This document shows, in pieces, positions 16,914 to 28,605 of a stretch of DNA of 64,000 bases; the stretch's first letter is position 1; each line of letters opens with the position of its first letter. The stretch is taken from the NCBI RefSeq assembly GCF_009909155.2, contig NZ_JAAAPM020000007.1:62001-126000 (forward strand), in the 5' to 3' direction. The notes beneath the pieces are model-generated. The model was not told the origin of the DNA, searched no databases, and worked only from the letters and a program-made list of their open reading frames with translations. The translations under genes were made by a program, and so were the position numbers. The stretch is from Flavobacterium undicola. Its GTDB lineage: Bacteria > Bacteroidota > Bacteroidia > Flavobacteriales > Flavobacteriaceae.

Positions 16914-17876
16914 TTAAAAAACAGGCTTTTCTGTTTCGAATTTCCAGTTTTTTTGTTGGGTTTCGGTAAGGAAAGTCCAGGCAAGGATGCGGCTGATTTT
17001 TTGTCCTTGTGCCATATCGATGGTTTTTATTTGTGCAGCGTTGACCTTATTTAAAGTTTTATAAAGACTACCCAGATGCGATTGTTTAGAAACCAAACTG
17101 GTAAACCACAAGCATTGCATTGGGTAACGGGCACTTTCGTAAATCATTTGGGTGATGAAACCGAGTTCTCCGCCTTCGCACCACAATTCGCTGTTTTGAC
17201 CACCAAAATTTAAAACCGCTTTGGTTGATTTTTTGTTTTCTAGATTATTTACTTTTCGAAGGCTGCCTTTGCTGGCTTCTTCGGCTGATTTATGAAAAGG
17301 AGGATTGCAAATCGTGAAGGCAAATTTATCTTCGGGGGTGATGATATTTTTAAATACAAATCGAGGCTCTAATTGTTGTTGCAAACTAATTACATCAATC
17401 AATTTTGGATTGGCTTCGATTATTTTGCTGCAATTGTTTAGGGCTTTTTCGTCAATATCAGTACCCACAAAACTCCAGTTGTAAACCACATTTCCAATGA
17501 TAGGATAGATGCAATTGGCTCCAACTCCAACGTCAAGTCCTTCGACTTCGGTTCCTGTTGGAATAATGCCGTTGTTGCTTTCAGCCAATAAATCGGCGAT
17601 ATAATGGATGTAATCGGCTCTGCCTGGAATAGGTGGGCAAAGGTAATCTTGAGGGATATCCCAGTTTTGAATGTCGTAATAGCTAATTAATAATGCCTTG
17701 TTCAAGGTTTTTACCGCTTGAGGATTACTGAAATCGATGCTTTCTATTTGGTGTTCGTTAATGAAAACAAATGGTTTTAATTCAGGACAATTTTCGATTA
17801 GCAAGTCAAAATCATAGCGTAATCGATGTTGGTTTCTTGGATGTAAACTGGTTTTCTCCGTAATTGCTTTAGACAT
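16914..17876 (-). CDS. rlmF: 23S rRNA (adenine1618-N6)-methyltransferase
   Basis: 320 residues, the SAM-dependent enzyme that methylates A1618 of 23S rRNA. It begins with the family signature LHPRNQHRLRYDFDLLIENCPEL. The SAM-binding GLDVGVGANCIYPIIGN follows, and the catalytic NPPF motif occurs in FTICNPPFHKSAEEA. Length is normal. CAAAGGTA at 17896-17903 gives a TACCTTTG -7 box 20 bases upstream. Single-gene unit. Confidence 0.94.
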   Translation of the reverse strand: MSKAITEKTSLHPRNQHRLRYDFDLLIENCPELKPFVFINEHQIESIDFSNPQAVKTLNKALLISYYDIQNWDIPQDYLCPPIPGRADYIHYIADLLAESNNGIIPTGTEVEGLDVGVGANCIYPIIGNVVYNWSFVGTDIDEKALNNCSKIIEANPKLIDVISLQQQLEPRFVFKNIITPEDKFAFTICNPPFHKSAEEASKGSLRKVNNLENKKSTKAVLNFGGQNSELWCEGGELGFITQMIYESARYPMQCLWFTSLVSKQSHLGSLYKTLNKVNAAQIKTIDMAQGQKISRILAWTFLTETQQKNWKFETEKPVF

Positions 17877-17972
17877 TTTATTTTTAATTTCGCTGCAAAG
17901 GTACTGTTTTCAAATTTGTTTATAGCTAATACTTAGTTATTTGGGAGTTAATTTATGCAGTTTTTTTTTGGG

Positions 17973-18057
17973 ACACAGACCTGTCTGCCGACAGGCAGGT
18001 TTAAGAAATTGTAATGATTTTATAAATTTCTCTAATCAGTGTTTCTTTTTACTTTAT
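17973..18057 (+). repeat. 85-bp dispersed repeat, copy 1
   Basis: The inverse of 24670-24754, with about five mismatches in 85. It starts with ACACAGAC, contains the near-palindrome ACCTGTCTGCCGACAGGCAGGT (17979-18000) and has a second inverted AGTGTT toward the right end. A shorter relative of the palindrome occurs at 40042-40065. Confidence 0.88.
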
Positions 18058-18064
18058 GTGTTGA

Positions 18065-18727
18065 TTAATCCATGCATTCCATCAGTAATAAATCGCCTTC
18101 GTTGTGCTCAATAATGACCAAACCATCCTGAGCTACATGATTGCTGCTTCCTGTGCGATAGCCAATAGTCAGGCTGTCATCTTTTAAAGGATAGAATAGG
18201 TTTTCAGAATGAATTCCACTGACATGGCCAATAGGAATTAACGAAATAGGCGTATTAGCCGTGTACCATTTTTCGAATTTTTTTGGCAACAAAAATACTT
18301 TCGAATGGTCGTCTAAGATTACAATTTTCAATTTGTCGCGGTAGCGAACAATATTGGTCAGATTGGTAATGGTATGGTCGGCTCTTCTTCCCGTTGCCCA
18401 AACTACGTTTGCCGCAGGAATATTGCGTTCAATTAAATAATCGAATGCTTTTTCTAAATCGGTTTTGTTTTGGTCGGGAGTGTGAACAATTTCAAGTGGA
18501 TATTGTTTTTCTTTGTAATAATTAGCATCAAAATCGCCGTCGAAATCACCCAGTAAAACATCTACTTTGATATCCAGTTTCATCACGCGTTCGATGGCAG
18601 AATCTAATACAATTACCAGCGGAGACCATTCGAGTAATTGCCCTAATAATTCGGGATTACAGGCAGCGCCATTAGCAATGATTAATGCAGGTTCTTGATC
18701 GTCGCGAACAATATGATGTGATGACAA
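18065..18727 (-). CDS. Thiamine pyrophosphokinase
   Basis: 220 residues. The enzyme transfers pyrophosphate from ATP to thiamine, giving the cofactor ThDP. Family motifs are VLLGDFDGDFD, TPDQNKTDLEKA and the thiamine-pocket TGRRADHT. The C-terminal beta domain contains SLIPIGHVSGIHSEN and GSSNHV. Length is normal for the bacterial enzyme. CAAAGATA at 18776-18783 (TATCTTTG) is a good -7 box. No other thiamine genes are near. Confidence 0.93.
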   Translation of the reverse strand: MSSHHIVRDDQEPALIIANGAACNPELLGQLLEWSPLVIVLDSAIERVMKLDIKVDVLLGDFDGDFDANYYKEKQYPLEIVHTPDQNKTDLEKAFDYLIERNIPAANVVWATGRRADHTITNLTNIVRYRDKLKIVILDDHSKVFLLPKKFEKWYTANTPISLIPIGHVSGIHSENLFYPLKDDSLTIGYRTGSSNHVAQDGLVIIEHNEGDLLLMECMD

Positions 18728-19115
18728 AGGAATGAAGATTTTAGATTAACGATTTTGATTTAAGCGTTGAGTTAGCAAAGATAGCTAATTGTTTTTGAAT
18801 GTTTTTTTTGGCTTTTCCAACATTACTACAATAATCATTTTTCTTTTTTGCTTGATCAAAAAAGAAACAAAAAAATCAAGTCTTGCACTTCCTCGTCGGT
18901 CAAATTAGTTTTCGAATTAGCTTCGCTCTGTTCGCCTTCGGCTCGAGTCTAAAAGAAAAGAACTCTCCGCCGCGGCGGATCAAACAGCTTTTCTTTTTGC
19001 GTATTCTTCAAACATTTGACACTCGAATGCGGAAGTTAAGGACAGTTTCACAAATAAAATCAATTTAGTTTGTGGCTGAAAATAAATAAAATCTAAAACG
19101 ATATTATTTTAATAT
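18728..19115. other. Intergenic region with repeat-like segment
   Basis: 388 bases with no supportable gene. From about 18840 to 19030 the composition changes (TTGCTTGATCAAAAAAGAAA, then CTCCGCCGCGGCGGAT at 18966-18981, a GC palindrome). It resembles the dispersed intergenic repeats common in flavobacteria, but no second copy occurs in this window. Confidence 0.45.
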
Positions 19116-19934
19116 TTATTGAACTACATAACGGCGCATATCAGATTCGCCAAGAGCAAAATAACCCAACGGATAATTTTTAGGATTGGTACTGTTGCTA
19201 ACATTTCCTCTTACAGTAGCAGGAGGAGTTTGAAAAGGACCGCCAGAATTACTACCCATGATACCAATTAAAATATTCATGTAATTGTAATATTGTTTGG
19301 AAGCAGCAAAGTGTGTCAACTCGATTACATCGCCTTTTTCTAGATGGTCATTTTGTGAACGGCTGGAAAATTCGTTCCCCTGAAAAAATTTGTCTTCATC
19401 TACATTGTAGTCTACAGTAGATTCACCGGAATATTCATAGCTATACAGATAGTAGTTGTTTACAGTAGCAGGATCATTAAAATAAGCCTTAATTTCAATC
19501 TCTTTTCCTGTAAAACCACCTTGGTTGTTTTGTTCAATTCGGGTTATTGGAGCTAGCGCCTGAAATATTTCTGTTGCGGTATAGGTTTCACCATTGTTAA
19601 TGATTTTCAAGGTATAGGTTTTTCCAATTTCCGGAACAAAATCAGTACAGCCGTATTCTCCTGTGTTTGGAATTTCTATAAAATTAAAAACCCTATTGTT
19701 ACTGTTTGTAATAGAAACATTAGCTCCCGTTACAATAGGAACTTCGGTGTTATAATAGCCAGTGGTTGTGGTGAGTTTTATTTTTTGCGCATTTCCAGAG
19801 CTGCCTTTGATCCAGGCAATGTTAGCTTCGACAACTAATCGGGGAGCAGCGGTGTCTAATTCTAAGTCAACTACTTCTTCGCAGCTGCTAAAAAAAGTCA
19901 CCAATAGTAAAAGGGGAAATAGTATTTTTTTCAT
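19116..19934 (-). CDS. DUF4249 lipoprotein
   Basis: 272 residues beginning MKKILFPLLLLVTFFSSCEEV; Cys18 is a lipobox, so the protein is a lipoprotein. The body is beta-rich (APRLVVEANI, NGETYTATEIFQALAPI) as in DUF4249 proteins. These are regularly encoded next to a TonB-dependent receptor and may sit on the cell surface as its partner. It follows the receptor gene by 28 bases and is cotranscribed. The substrate of the pair is unknown. Confidence 0.88.
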   Translation of the reverse strand: MKKILFPLLLLVTFFSSCEEVVDLELDTAAPRLVVEANIAWIKGSSGNAQKIKLTTTTGYYNTEVPIVTGANVSITNSNNRVFNFIEIPNTGEYGCTDFVPEIGKTYTLKIINNGETYTATEIFQALAPITRIEQNNQGGFTGKEIEIKAYFNDPATVNNYYLYSYEYSGESTVDYNVDEDKFFQGNEFSSRSQNDHLEKGDVIELTHFAASKQYYNYMNILIGIMGSNSGGPFQTPPATVRGNVSNSTNPKNYPLGYFALGESDMRRYVVQ

Positions 19935-19962
19935 TGTCGTATCTTTTTTCGAAAGGAAATTT

Positions 19963-22344
19963 TTAGAATTTAAAATTATAACTCACCGCAGGAACTATCC
20001 CAAAAATGGATGTTTTTACGGCTTCGTTTGCAGCAGTATCCACATTTTGTCTAAAATTGATTGAAGCCGCATTCTTGCGATTGTATAAATTGTAAATACT
20101 GAAAACCCATTCGCCTTTCCAGTTTCTATTTTTGTTTTTAGTAGGCGTTAAAGTTGCTGAAACGTCTAAATGGTGGTAGGCAGGCAATCTGTTTTGGTTG
20201 CGTAAACCATAACTGGGAACATCCACGCCTAAATAATTGTATTTGCCATCAGGATAGGTTACCGGTTGCCCCGATTGCAGAGCGAAATTGGCTCCAAAAG
20301 CCCATTTTTCATTCAAATGATAGGCAGAAGTTATCGCTAAATTATGCGTTTTATCATAAGCCGAATTATACCATTCTCCGTAATTGATACCTATTTCTTC
20401 GGGAGTTCTGCCCGGAGTTTGTTGCTCTGATTTAGATAGGGTGTACGAAATCCAACCATTTAATCGTCCTTCATTTTTCTTTAACATCAATTCCAAACCA
20501 TAGGAACGCATTCTGCCATTTAGCACAACTTGTTCGATAGCTTCATTGGCAATCAAATCGGCACCATCAATGTAATCCATGCGGTTTTGTATTTTCTTGT
20601 AATACGTTTCTATTTCCAATGAATAATCTCCATTTTGGATGTTTTTAAAGTAACCGATGGCTACTTGATCGGCAATTTGCGGTTTTATATAATTATCGCT
20701 AGGCATCCAGACATCCAAAGGGGTAGGAGACGAGGTGTTAGAAACCAATTGAAGATATTGTAACATTCGATTATAACTCGCTTTTAAAGCATTGTCTTCA
20801 TTCAGTTGGTAAGAAATAGCAAATCGCGGTTCGAAGTTGTCAAAGCTTTTGATAGTTTTGTTTTTGCTGTAATATTTTGTGCTTGAAGGAATTGCTTTTT
20901 CGTAAATCTGAAAAACCGGATTGAAAACTACCGGATTGTTGTTTTCGTATAAATTGATTGTTGAATTTCCTAAACGATAGAACATACTGTAACGCAAGCC
21001 ATAGGTAACAGCCAGCTTTTTGTTTAGTTTGTTTTCGGCTTCAATATAAAGTGAAGGTTCAAAAGCATATTTTCGGTCTAATTGGTCTGGATTTATTCCA
21101 GATTTGGCATTAGATGGTTTGATAGTTCCGGGATTGAAATTGTAATAAATGGCATTGGCACCATAATTCAATTTGAAATTATCGGAAATATAATTTTTGA
21201 AATCGTATTTGATATTATAGTTTTTAATGCCCGAATCCCAATTGAAACCTACGAAATCCAAATCCAATCCGTAATAGTAATCACTGTAAATTACCGAAAG
21301 ATTCGAAAATAATTTATCAGAAAATAAGTGATTCCAACGCATATTTAGCGTGGTGTTTCCGTAAGTATTGCTAAAACTTTTGTTGATTGCAAAAACATCA
21401 CGACCAAAATAACCCGATAAATAAATATTGTTGTTGTCGTTAATTTTATAGCTTAATTTGGTATTCAAATCATAAAAATAAGCCGAGTTATTTTTTTGTT
21501 CTTCGGACAATTTTAGAAATAAATGGGCATAAGAAGCTCTTCCGCCAATTAAAAATGAACCTCGGTCTTTTACAATGGGACCTTCGGCAAGAAGGCGACT
21601 GGAGATTAATCCGATTCCGCCATTCATGTGAAATTCGTTACTGTTCCCGTCTTTTTGATAAATATCTAAAACCGAAGAAGCTCTTCCTCCAAAACGAGCC
21701 GGAATTCCGCCTTTGTATAATTTTAAATCCTTGATAGCATCGGGATTAAAAACAGAGAAAAATCCAAAAACATGTGAAGAATTGTAAATAGTGGCTTCGT
21801 CTAAAAGAATTAAATTTTGGTCGGCACCACCACCTCGAACATTAAATCCCGAGGCACCTTCACCAGCATTAGTAACCCCAGGCAATAGTAAAATCGATTT
21901 TATAACGTCTACTTCTCCTAAAACTACAGGCATTTTTTTAATGGCTGAAATAGAGAGTTTGTTCACACTCATTTCGGGTGTTCGGGTATTGGCTCGGCCT
22001 TTATTATCGCTAACAATTACTTCGTTTAGGATTTCGCCGTTTTCGGTAAGTGCCCAATTCATTTTGGTACTTTGCGTGAGCGAAATGTTTTTTTGAATGC
22101 TTTGGTAACCAATATAACTGATGTTTAGATTCTGATTTCCTTTTGGAACACTTATCGAATAAAAACCATATTCGTTAGTAGTGGTTCCTATTTTTAAATC
22201 AGGGAAATAAAGATTGACACCAATTAAGGTTTCGTTATTTTTAGTATCGGTAATAATTCCGCTTAAGGTGAATTTGTCTTGTGCAAAAGTAGTTATGCTA
22301 ATGAACAGAAAGACAAAAAGGAAATTGATTTTTTTTGTAATCAT
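19963..22344 (-). CDS. TonB-dependent receptor with carboxypeptidase-like domain
   Basis: About 793 residues from the ATG at 22344 (MITKKINFLFVFLFISITTFAQ, signal peptide); an upstream ATG at 22365 adds seven residues and is less likely. Residues 25-105 form a carboxypeptidase-like regulatory domain (FTLSGIITDTKNNETLIGVN). The plug domain follows, with MPVVLGEVDVIKSILLLPGV and GFNVRGGGADQNLILLDEA. The remaining 550 residues are barrel strands ending VSYNFKF, the aromatic C-terminus needed for outer-membrane insertion. It imports an unknown ligand using TonB energy. First gene of the operon with DUF4249; no sigma/anti-sigma pair is adjacent. Confidence 0.95.
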   Translation of the reverse strand: MITKKINFLFVFLFISITTFAQDKFTLSGIITDTKNNETLIGVNLYFPDLKIGTTTNEYGFYSISVPKGNQNLNISYIGYQSIQKNISLTQSTKMNWALTENGEILNEVIVSDNKGRANTRTPEMSVNKLSISAIKKMPVVLGEVDVIKSILLLPGVTNAGEGASGFNVRGGGADQNLILLDEATIYNSSHVFGFFSVFNPDAIKDLKLYKGGIPARFGGRASSVLDIYQKDGNSNEFHMNGGIGLISSRLLAEGPIVKDRGSFLIGGRASYAHLFLKLSEEQKNNSAYFYDLNTKLSYKINDNNNIYLSGYFGRDVFAINKSFSNTYGNTTLNMRWNHLFSDKLFSNLSVIYSDYYYGLDLDFVGFNWDSGIKNYNIKYDFKNYISDNFKLNYGANAIYYNFNPGTIKPSNAKSGINPDQLDRKYAFEPSLYIEAENKLNKKLAVTYGLRYSMFYRLGNSTINLYENNNPVVFNPVFQIYEKAIPSSTKYYSKNKTIKSFDNFEPRFAISYQLNEDNALKASYNRMLQYLQLVSNTSSPTPLDVWMPSDNYIKPQIADQVAIGYFKNIQNGDYSLEIETYYKKIQNRMDYIDGADLIANEAIEQVVLNGRMRSYGLELMLKKNEGRLNGWISYTLSKSEQQTPGRTPEEIGINYGEWYNSAYDKTHNLAITSAYHLNEKWAFGANFALQSGQPVTYPDGKYNYLGVDVPSYGLRNQNRLPAYHHLDVSATLTPTKNKNRNWKGEWVFSIYNLYNRKNAASINFRQNVDTAANEAVKTSIFGIVPAVSYNFKF

Positions 22345-22451
22345 TTTAGGAAAATTGAATTGCAAATGTCAATTATTAGTACAGAAAAGCCAACTGAACA
22401 ACTGTTAATTAATGTTTAATATTGTGTGCAAATCTTTTTTAGTTATGCCAA

Positions 22452-23723
22452 TTAAATTTCTGAAACTGCCAATATAGTCTTTGATTCCTGTTCCGGATTT
22501 TTTTTCAGATGCTGACTCACACGACTAAGCAATAGAATTGAAAGCAATGATATTCCAATTATTATAAAACCTAAGGTGTTGTAATGTTCTAACGGACTAA
22601 AATTGTCTTTTTGAACTACAATTGTTCCTGCAAAGGCGGCGGCAATTCCGCCTGAAATTTGTTGTAACGAAGAATTGATACTCATAAAAGCACCTCGGTC
22701 TTCTTTGGCAGGAATTGAAGTTACTAAGGCCGTAGAAGGAACCATTCGGCTCATTACGCCCATCATCATAAGAATGTTGATAATGGCTACCAACCAAAAA
22801 GGAGTTTCGGCAAGATTAGTATAAACAGCAACTGTTATGATTGTCCAAATAGAAGCCACAGTGAAAATTTTGAATTTATCGATTCGATCACTTAGTTTTC
22901 CAATAATTGGCATGATAATCAACGTAGAAAAACCTGCAATCATAAAAAGAAGAGGTAATTGCTCATCGGTTATTTTTAAATTGTTAATGGCAAAAGCACT
23001 ACCAAAAGGCATTAGCATAAAACCTCCAACAGAAAGAACTGCGGTTGCGGCAAATCCTATGCGGTATTCGCGTTTTGAAATGGTATGAATTAAATGTTTA
23101 AATGCAGAATTCTCTTTTTGTATAGCAAGATGTTCCGTAAGTGGTTTTAATTTTATTGCAATTAGAATAGCGATGATTAATGCCATTGCTGCTACCCATA
23201 AAAAAGGAGCATGCCAATCCCAGGCAGTAGCAATATAAAGACCAAGCGGAATTCCGAAGATTTGGCTTGCGCCAAAAGCCATTTGGATAAAACCCATCAC
23301 GCGACCACGTTGTTGCATCGAAAACAAATCCGTTACAATTGCCATAGAAATGGAACCGATTACTCCACCAAATAATCCTGTGATGATTCTGGCTGCAACC
23401 AGTAAAGGGTAAGAAGTAACTACTCCGCATAGAATGGTTCCTAAAATAAATCCGGTGTAAAAGAATAGAAGTAATTTTTTTCTATCGAATTTATCAGCAA
23501 AACCGGCGGTTAGTAATCCTGAAATTCCCGCACTAAAGGCATAAGCCGATACTACTAAACCAAAATGGGATGGTTTTAGTTGCATCGTCTTCATTAAAAT
23601 ATCACCTAATGGCGACATGACCATGAAATCTAAGATTACCGTAAATTGGGTAATGGCTAAGATAAAAATAGCAAATTTTTGATAGGAAGTAAAAGGAACT
23701 GCTTGTGGTGTTGTGTTCTTCAT
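22452..23723 (-). CDS. MFS transporter, probable drug or metabolite exporter
   Basis: 423 residues with about 12 hydrophobic segments. The loop 2-3 signature is GFADKFDRKKLLLFFYTG, and motif-C-like glycine-rich sequence IFGIPLGLYI lies in helix 5, typical of drug:proton antiporters. It is the last gene of an operon headed by a TetR regulator with a 76-aa protein between (gaps 11 and 4 bases). This suggests efflux induced by a small molecule. Substrate unknown. Confidence 0.9.
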   Translation of the reverse strand: MKNTTPQAVPFTSYQKFAIFILAITQFTVILDFMVMSPLGDILMKTMQLKPSHFGLVVSAYAFSAGISGLLTAGFADKFDRKKLLLFFYTGFILGTILCGVVTSYPLLVAARIITGLFGGVIGSISMAIVTDLFSMQQRGRVMGFIQMAFGASQIFGIPLGLYIATAWDWHAPFLWVAAMALIIAILIAIKLKPLTEHLAIQKENSAFKHLIHTISKREYRIGFAATAVLSVGGFMLMPFGSAFAINNLKITDEQLPLLFMIAGFSTLIIMPIIGKLSDRIDKFKIFTVASIWTIITVAVYTNLAETPFWLVAIINILMMMGVMSRMVPSTALVTSIPAKEDRGAFMSINSSLQQISGGIAAAFAGTIVVQKDNFSPLEHYNTLGFIIIGISLLSILLLSRVSQHLKKNPEQESKTILAVSEI

Positions 23724-23727
23724 TTTG

Positions 23728-23958
23728 TTATTCGGTTAGTTCAGCACATTTAAAATCCTCTGCTGTTATCATTTTAATGATTTCTTGTGCATGTAAAGAT
23801 TTGCTTTCAATTCGCAATACCGAATCAATGTCTTCCAAATCGATATTCCATTGTTCAATTGCCGGATTTGTATTCAATAGCTTGCTTATAATTTGCTTTT
23901 CTTTTTCGGTTTTGATATTGGTACCAAAAATCAAAATGTTGTTAAAATCAGTTTCCAT
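23728..23958 (-). CDS. Small HMA-like protein lacking the metal-binding cysteines
   Basis: 76 residues: NNILIFGTNIKTEKEKQIISKLLNTN, then IEQWNIDLEDIDSVLRIES and AQEIIKMITAEDFKCAEL. The predicted strand-helix-strand-strand-helix-strand order matches heavy-metal-associated (ferredoxin-like) domains. The usual GMxCxxC loop is replaced by NIKTEKE, so it should not bind copper in the known way. It lies between TetR and MFS genes in one transcript. A ligand-sensing or accessory role for the exporter is a guess. Confidence 0.7.
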   Translation of the reverse strand: METDFNNILIFGTNIKTEKEKQIISKLLNTNPAIEQWNIDLEDIDSVLRIESKSLHAQEIIKMITAEDFKCAELTE

Positions 23959-23969
23959 AAGTTATAATT

Positions 23970-24560
23970 TTACGGTGTTAATGCTTTTAGGACTAATTCA
24001 AATGTTTCGTCGATTGTTTTTTTGTTGAGTTTAAAAGGGCCTCCTCCAAAGTTTTTACCGTCTCTTTCAAATCGCAATAAGGAGTATAAAGGCCCATAAG
24101 CTACACTCCAAAATGTTTCTTTTGAGATAGGAATTAATTCCTTTTTCTCCACTGAGTTTTTGAAAAAGGAGCCCATAATAATTTTGAAATCCAATAAGCT
24201 TTTTTCTAGAATGTATTCGCCATAACTAGAGTGGGTTAGGACTTCCCAGCAACTGACTTCAAGCGGTTTGCTTAGCGCAAAACGGATTCTGTTCTCCCAT
24301 TGTTTGTATAAACCTTCTTTGAACGACATTGAAGGAGAGAAATCTTTAGCCATTTCGTCAAAGAAGTTTTTCCCAATTTCGATTCCAATTTTCTTTATCA
24401 AATCGTCTTTGTCTGAATAATAGATGTACAAGGTAGCTACTGATATACTGCTTTCTTTGGCCAGACGGTTCATGCTAAAACCTTCGATGCCTTTTTCAAC
24501 AAGCAATGCGATGGCTTTTTGTTTAACGATTTCTTCTTTATTGCTATCTCTTGTTCTCAT
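23970..24560 (-). CDS. TetR family transcriptional regulator
   Basis: 196 residues. The N-terminal helix-turn-helix is RTRDSNKEEIVKQKAIALLVEKGIEGFSMNRLAKESSISVATLYIYYSDKDDLIKKI, a textbook TetR DNA-binding domain. The C-terminal ligand domain is divergent. As first gene of the TetR/small protein/MFS operon it probably represses its own promoter; CAAAAGTA at 24580-24587 is a likely -7 box (TACTTTTG). No clear palindromic operator was found near it. Confidence 0.92.
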   Translation of the reverse strand: MRTRDSNKEEIVKQKAIALLVEKGIEGFSMNRLAKESSISVATLYIYYSDKDDLIKKIGIEIGKNFFDEMAKDFSPSMSFKEGLYKQWENRIRFALSKPLEVSCWEVLTHSSYGEYILEKSLLDFKIIMGSFFKNSVEKKELIPISKETFWSVAYGPLYSLLRFERDGKNFGGGPFKLNKKTIDETFELVLKALTP

Positions 24561-24669
24561 TCTTTTTTGAATTATGCGACAAAAGTATTAATTATAAATG
24601 AATGTTCGTTTACTTATAATGAAAAATATTTTATATTGTTTAGTTGTTTTGCGACCAAAGATGTTTGCA

Positions 24670-24754
24670 ATAAAGTAAAAAGGAACACAGATTAGAGAAA
24701 TTTATAAAATTATTCCAATTACTTAAACCTGCCTGTCGGCAGACAGGTCTGTGT
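24670..24754 (-). repeat. 85-bp dispersed repeat, copy 2
   Basis: The reverse complement of 17973-18057 at about 94 percent. AACACAGA and TCTGTGTT near the two ends form short terminal inverted repeats, and the palindromic GCCTGTCGGCAGACAGG core is present. No coding capacity. Confidence 0.88.
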
Positions 24755-24836
24755 TGCAGTAAAAACCTCAAACTATTATTGAGTTGATGTATAATTTAAA
24801 ACGGTATTCTTGAATTTTTAAAAATAAAGAACAAAA

Positions 24837-24864
24837 AAAAGACAACCCTTTCGAGTTGTCTTTT
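24837..24864 (-). terminator. icd terminator
   Basis: AAAAGACAAC and GTTGTCTTTT form a 10-bp stem with an 8-base loop; on the minus strand the hairpin is followed by a run of T. It lies 20 bases after the icd stop. Confidence 0.8.
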
Positions 24865-24884
24865 GAATATTGGTATAAAAACGA

Positions 24885-27233
<2,349 letters not shown>

Positions 27234-27345
27234 TTATAGAAATAGCGGAATTATGGGATAACTAACTACAAGGCTTTAAAATGTTATTTTTTTAAAGAAT
27301 AGCTGTTTATTTGAGGATGTTATCCTTTTAGAGTAAAGTCCAAAA

Positions 27346-27372
27346 AAAAGTCCCGACAACGTCGGGACTTTT
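27346..27372 (-). terminator. rplS terminator
   Basis: AAAAGTCCCGAC, loop AAC and GTCGGGACTTTT make a perfect 12-bp stem 20 bases after the rplS stop. Confidence 0.85.
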
Positions 27373-27391
27373 ATGATAAAGAGACAATAAA

Positions 27392-27742
27392 TTATCTTCT
27401 TTTGTCTTTGATTTTTGCTTTCTTACCAGTAAGTTGTCTGAAGTAGAAAATTCTAGCTCTACGTACAGCACCTTTCTTGTTGATTTCAATTTTTTGCAAA
27501 GCTGGCAAGTTGATAGGGAAGATACGCTCAACACCTACTGAACCTGACATTTTACGAATTGTAAAAGTTTCAGTACTTCCAGTACCTCTTCTTTGAATTA
27601 CAACTCCTTTAAAGAACTGAGTTCTAGTTTTTTCACCCTCTTTAATTTCGTAGTAAACTGTGATAGTGTCTCCAGCTCCGAATTCAGGGAAATCTTTTCT
27701 TGTAACAAATTCGCTATTAACGAAATCTACTAAATTTGCCAT
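27392..27742 (-). CDS. rplS: 50S ribosomal protein L19
   Basis: 116 residues, L19 of the large subunit near the 30S interface. Conserved blocks: FGAGDTITVYYEIKEGEKTR, FKGVVIQRRG, TFTIRKMSGSVGVERIFPIN and the basic C-terminus KGAVRRARIFYFRQLTGKKAK. Length is normal. CAAAAGTA at 27816-27823 gives its own -7 box. It follows trmD, as in many bacteria, but with 180 bases of spacer; rpsP and rimM are not here. Confidence 0.98.
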   Translation of the reverse strand: MANLVDFVNSEFVTRKDFPEFGAGDTITVYYEIKEGEKTRTQFFKGVVIQRRGTGSTETFTIRKMSGSVGVERIFPINLPALQKIEINKKGAVRRARIFYFRQLTGKKAKIKDKRR

Positions 27743-27829
27743 TTTAATTGCTAATTATGGTTTTAAATCTAAACAACATTCACGGGTATCGCCAGAGGTT
27801 AATTAAATGTGGGTGCAAAAGTAAAAAAA

Positions 27830-27932
27830 AGTTATGAGTTATCAGTTATGAGTTATGAAATATTTTCGTTAAAAAGTTATGAGTTATTTAAACGGTTACA
27901 CGCTTAACTCTTAACGTATAACTTTTAACTTT
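27830..27932. repeat. GTTATGAGTTAT-type spacer repeat
   Basis: GTTATGAGTTAT occurs three times with small changes (27831, 27845, 27881). An inverted, degenerate form (ACTCTTAACGTATAACTTTTAAC) runs to the trmD stop. The spacer between trmD and rplS consists mostly of this repeat. Confidence 0.6.
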
Positions 27933-28605
27933 CCTCCAACAAATCCGGTCTTCTGTTTTTAGTGTGTTCATACGCCATGTCCTCGCGCCATTTGTCAATT
28001 TTAGCAAAATTTCCGCTAGTTAATACTTCGGGAACTTTCCATCCTTTGTAATCTGCTGGGCGGGTATATATTGGTCCTGATAATAAGCCGTCTTGAAAAC
28101 TATCGGTCAATGCTGAGGTTTCGTCACTCAAAACTCCTGGAATTAATCGGATTAATGCGTCTGATAAAACTAAAGCTCCTAATTCGCCTCCGCTTAAAAC
28201 ATAATCTCCAATAGAAATTTCTTTGGTAATAAAATGATCGCGAACTCTTTGATCCACTCCTTTATAATGTCCGCATAGAATAATGATGTTTTCATACATT
28301 GACATGGTATTGGCCATTTTTTGGTTCAAAGTTTCTCCATCAGGCGACATATAAATAATCTCGTCGTATTCTCTTTGCGTTTTTAAATGCGTAATACAGG
28401 AGTCAATAGGTTGTACCGTCATGACCATTCCTGCTCCGCCTCCATAAGGATAATCATCCACACTTTTTTGTCTGTTGATAGTGTAATCTCTTAAATTATG
28501 GATATGAACTTCTACGAGACCTTTGTCAATGGCGCGTTTCATAATCGAAGCCTCAAACGGACTGCGTAGCAATTCAGGTAAAACAGTAATAATGTCAATT
28601 CGCAT
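27925..28605 (-). CDS. trmD: tRNA (guanine37-N1)-methyltransferase
   Basis: 226 residues, the SPOUT-class enzyme making m1G37 in tRNAs, which prevents +1 frameshifts. [25 protein letters not shown] is the family start. The trefoil-knot SAM site is [13 protein letters not shown] and the following [18 protein letters not shown]. The catalytic Asp region [20 protein letters not shown] is present. Length is normal. CAAAGGTA at 28632-28639 (TACCTTTG) is the likely -7 box. Confidence 0.98.
   Translation of the reverse strand: MRIDIITVLPELLRSPFEASIMKRAIDKGLVEVHIHNLRDYTINRQKSVDDYPYGGGAGMVMTVQPIDSCITHLKTQREYDEIIYMSPDGETLNQKMANTMSMYENIIILCGHYKGVDQRVRDHFITKEISIGDYVLSGGELGALVLSDALIRLIPGVLSDETSALTDSFQDGLLSGPIYTRPADYKGWKVPEVLTSGNFAKIDKWREDMAYEHTKNRRPDLLEES

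Larger units (their letters stand above)
24561..24884. other. Intergenic region with repeat and icd terminator
   Basis: 324 bases holding the TetR promoter, the second copy of the 85-bp repeat and the icd terminator. Nothing else was recognised. Confidence 0.6.
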
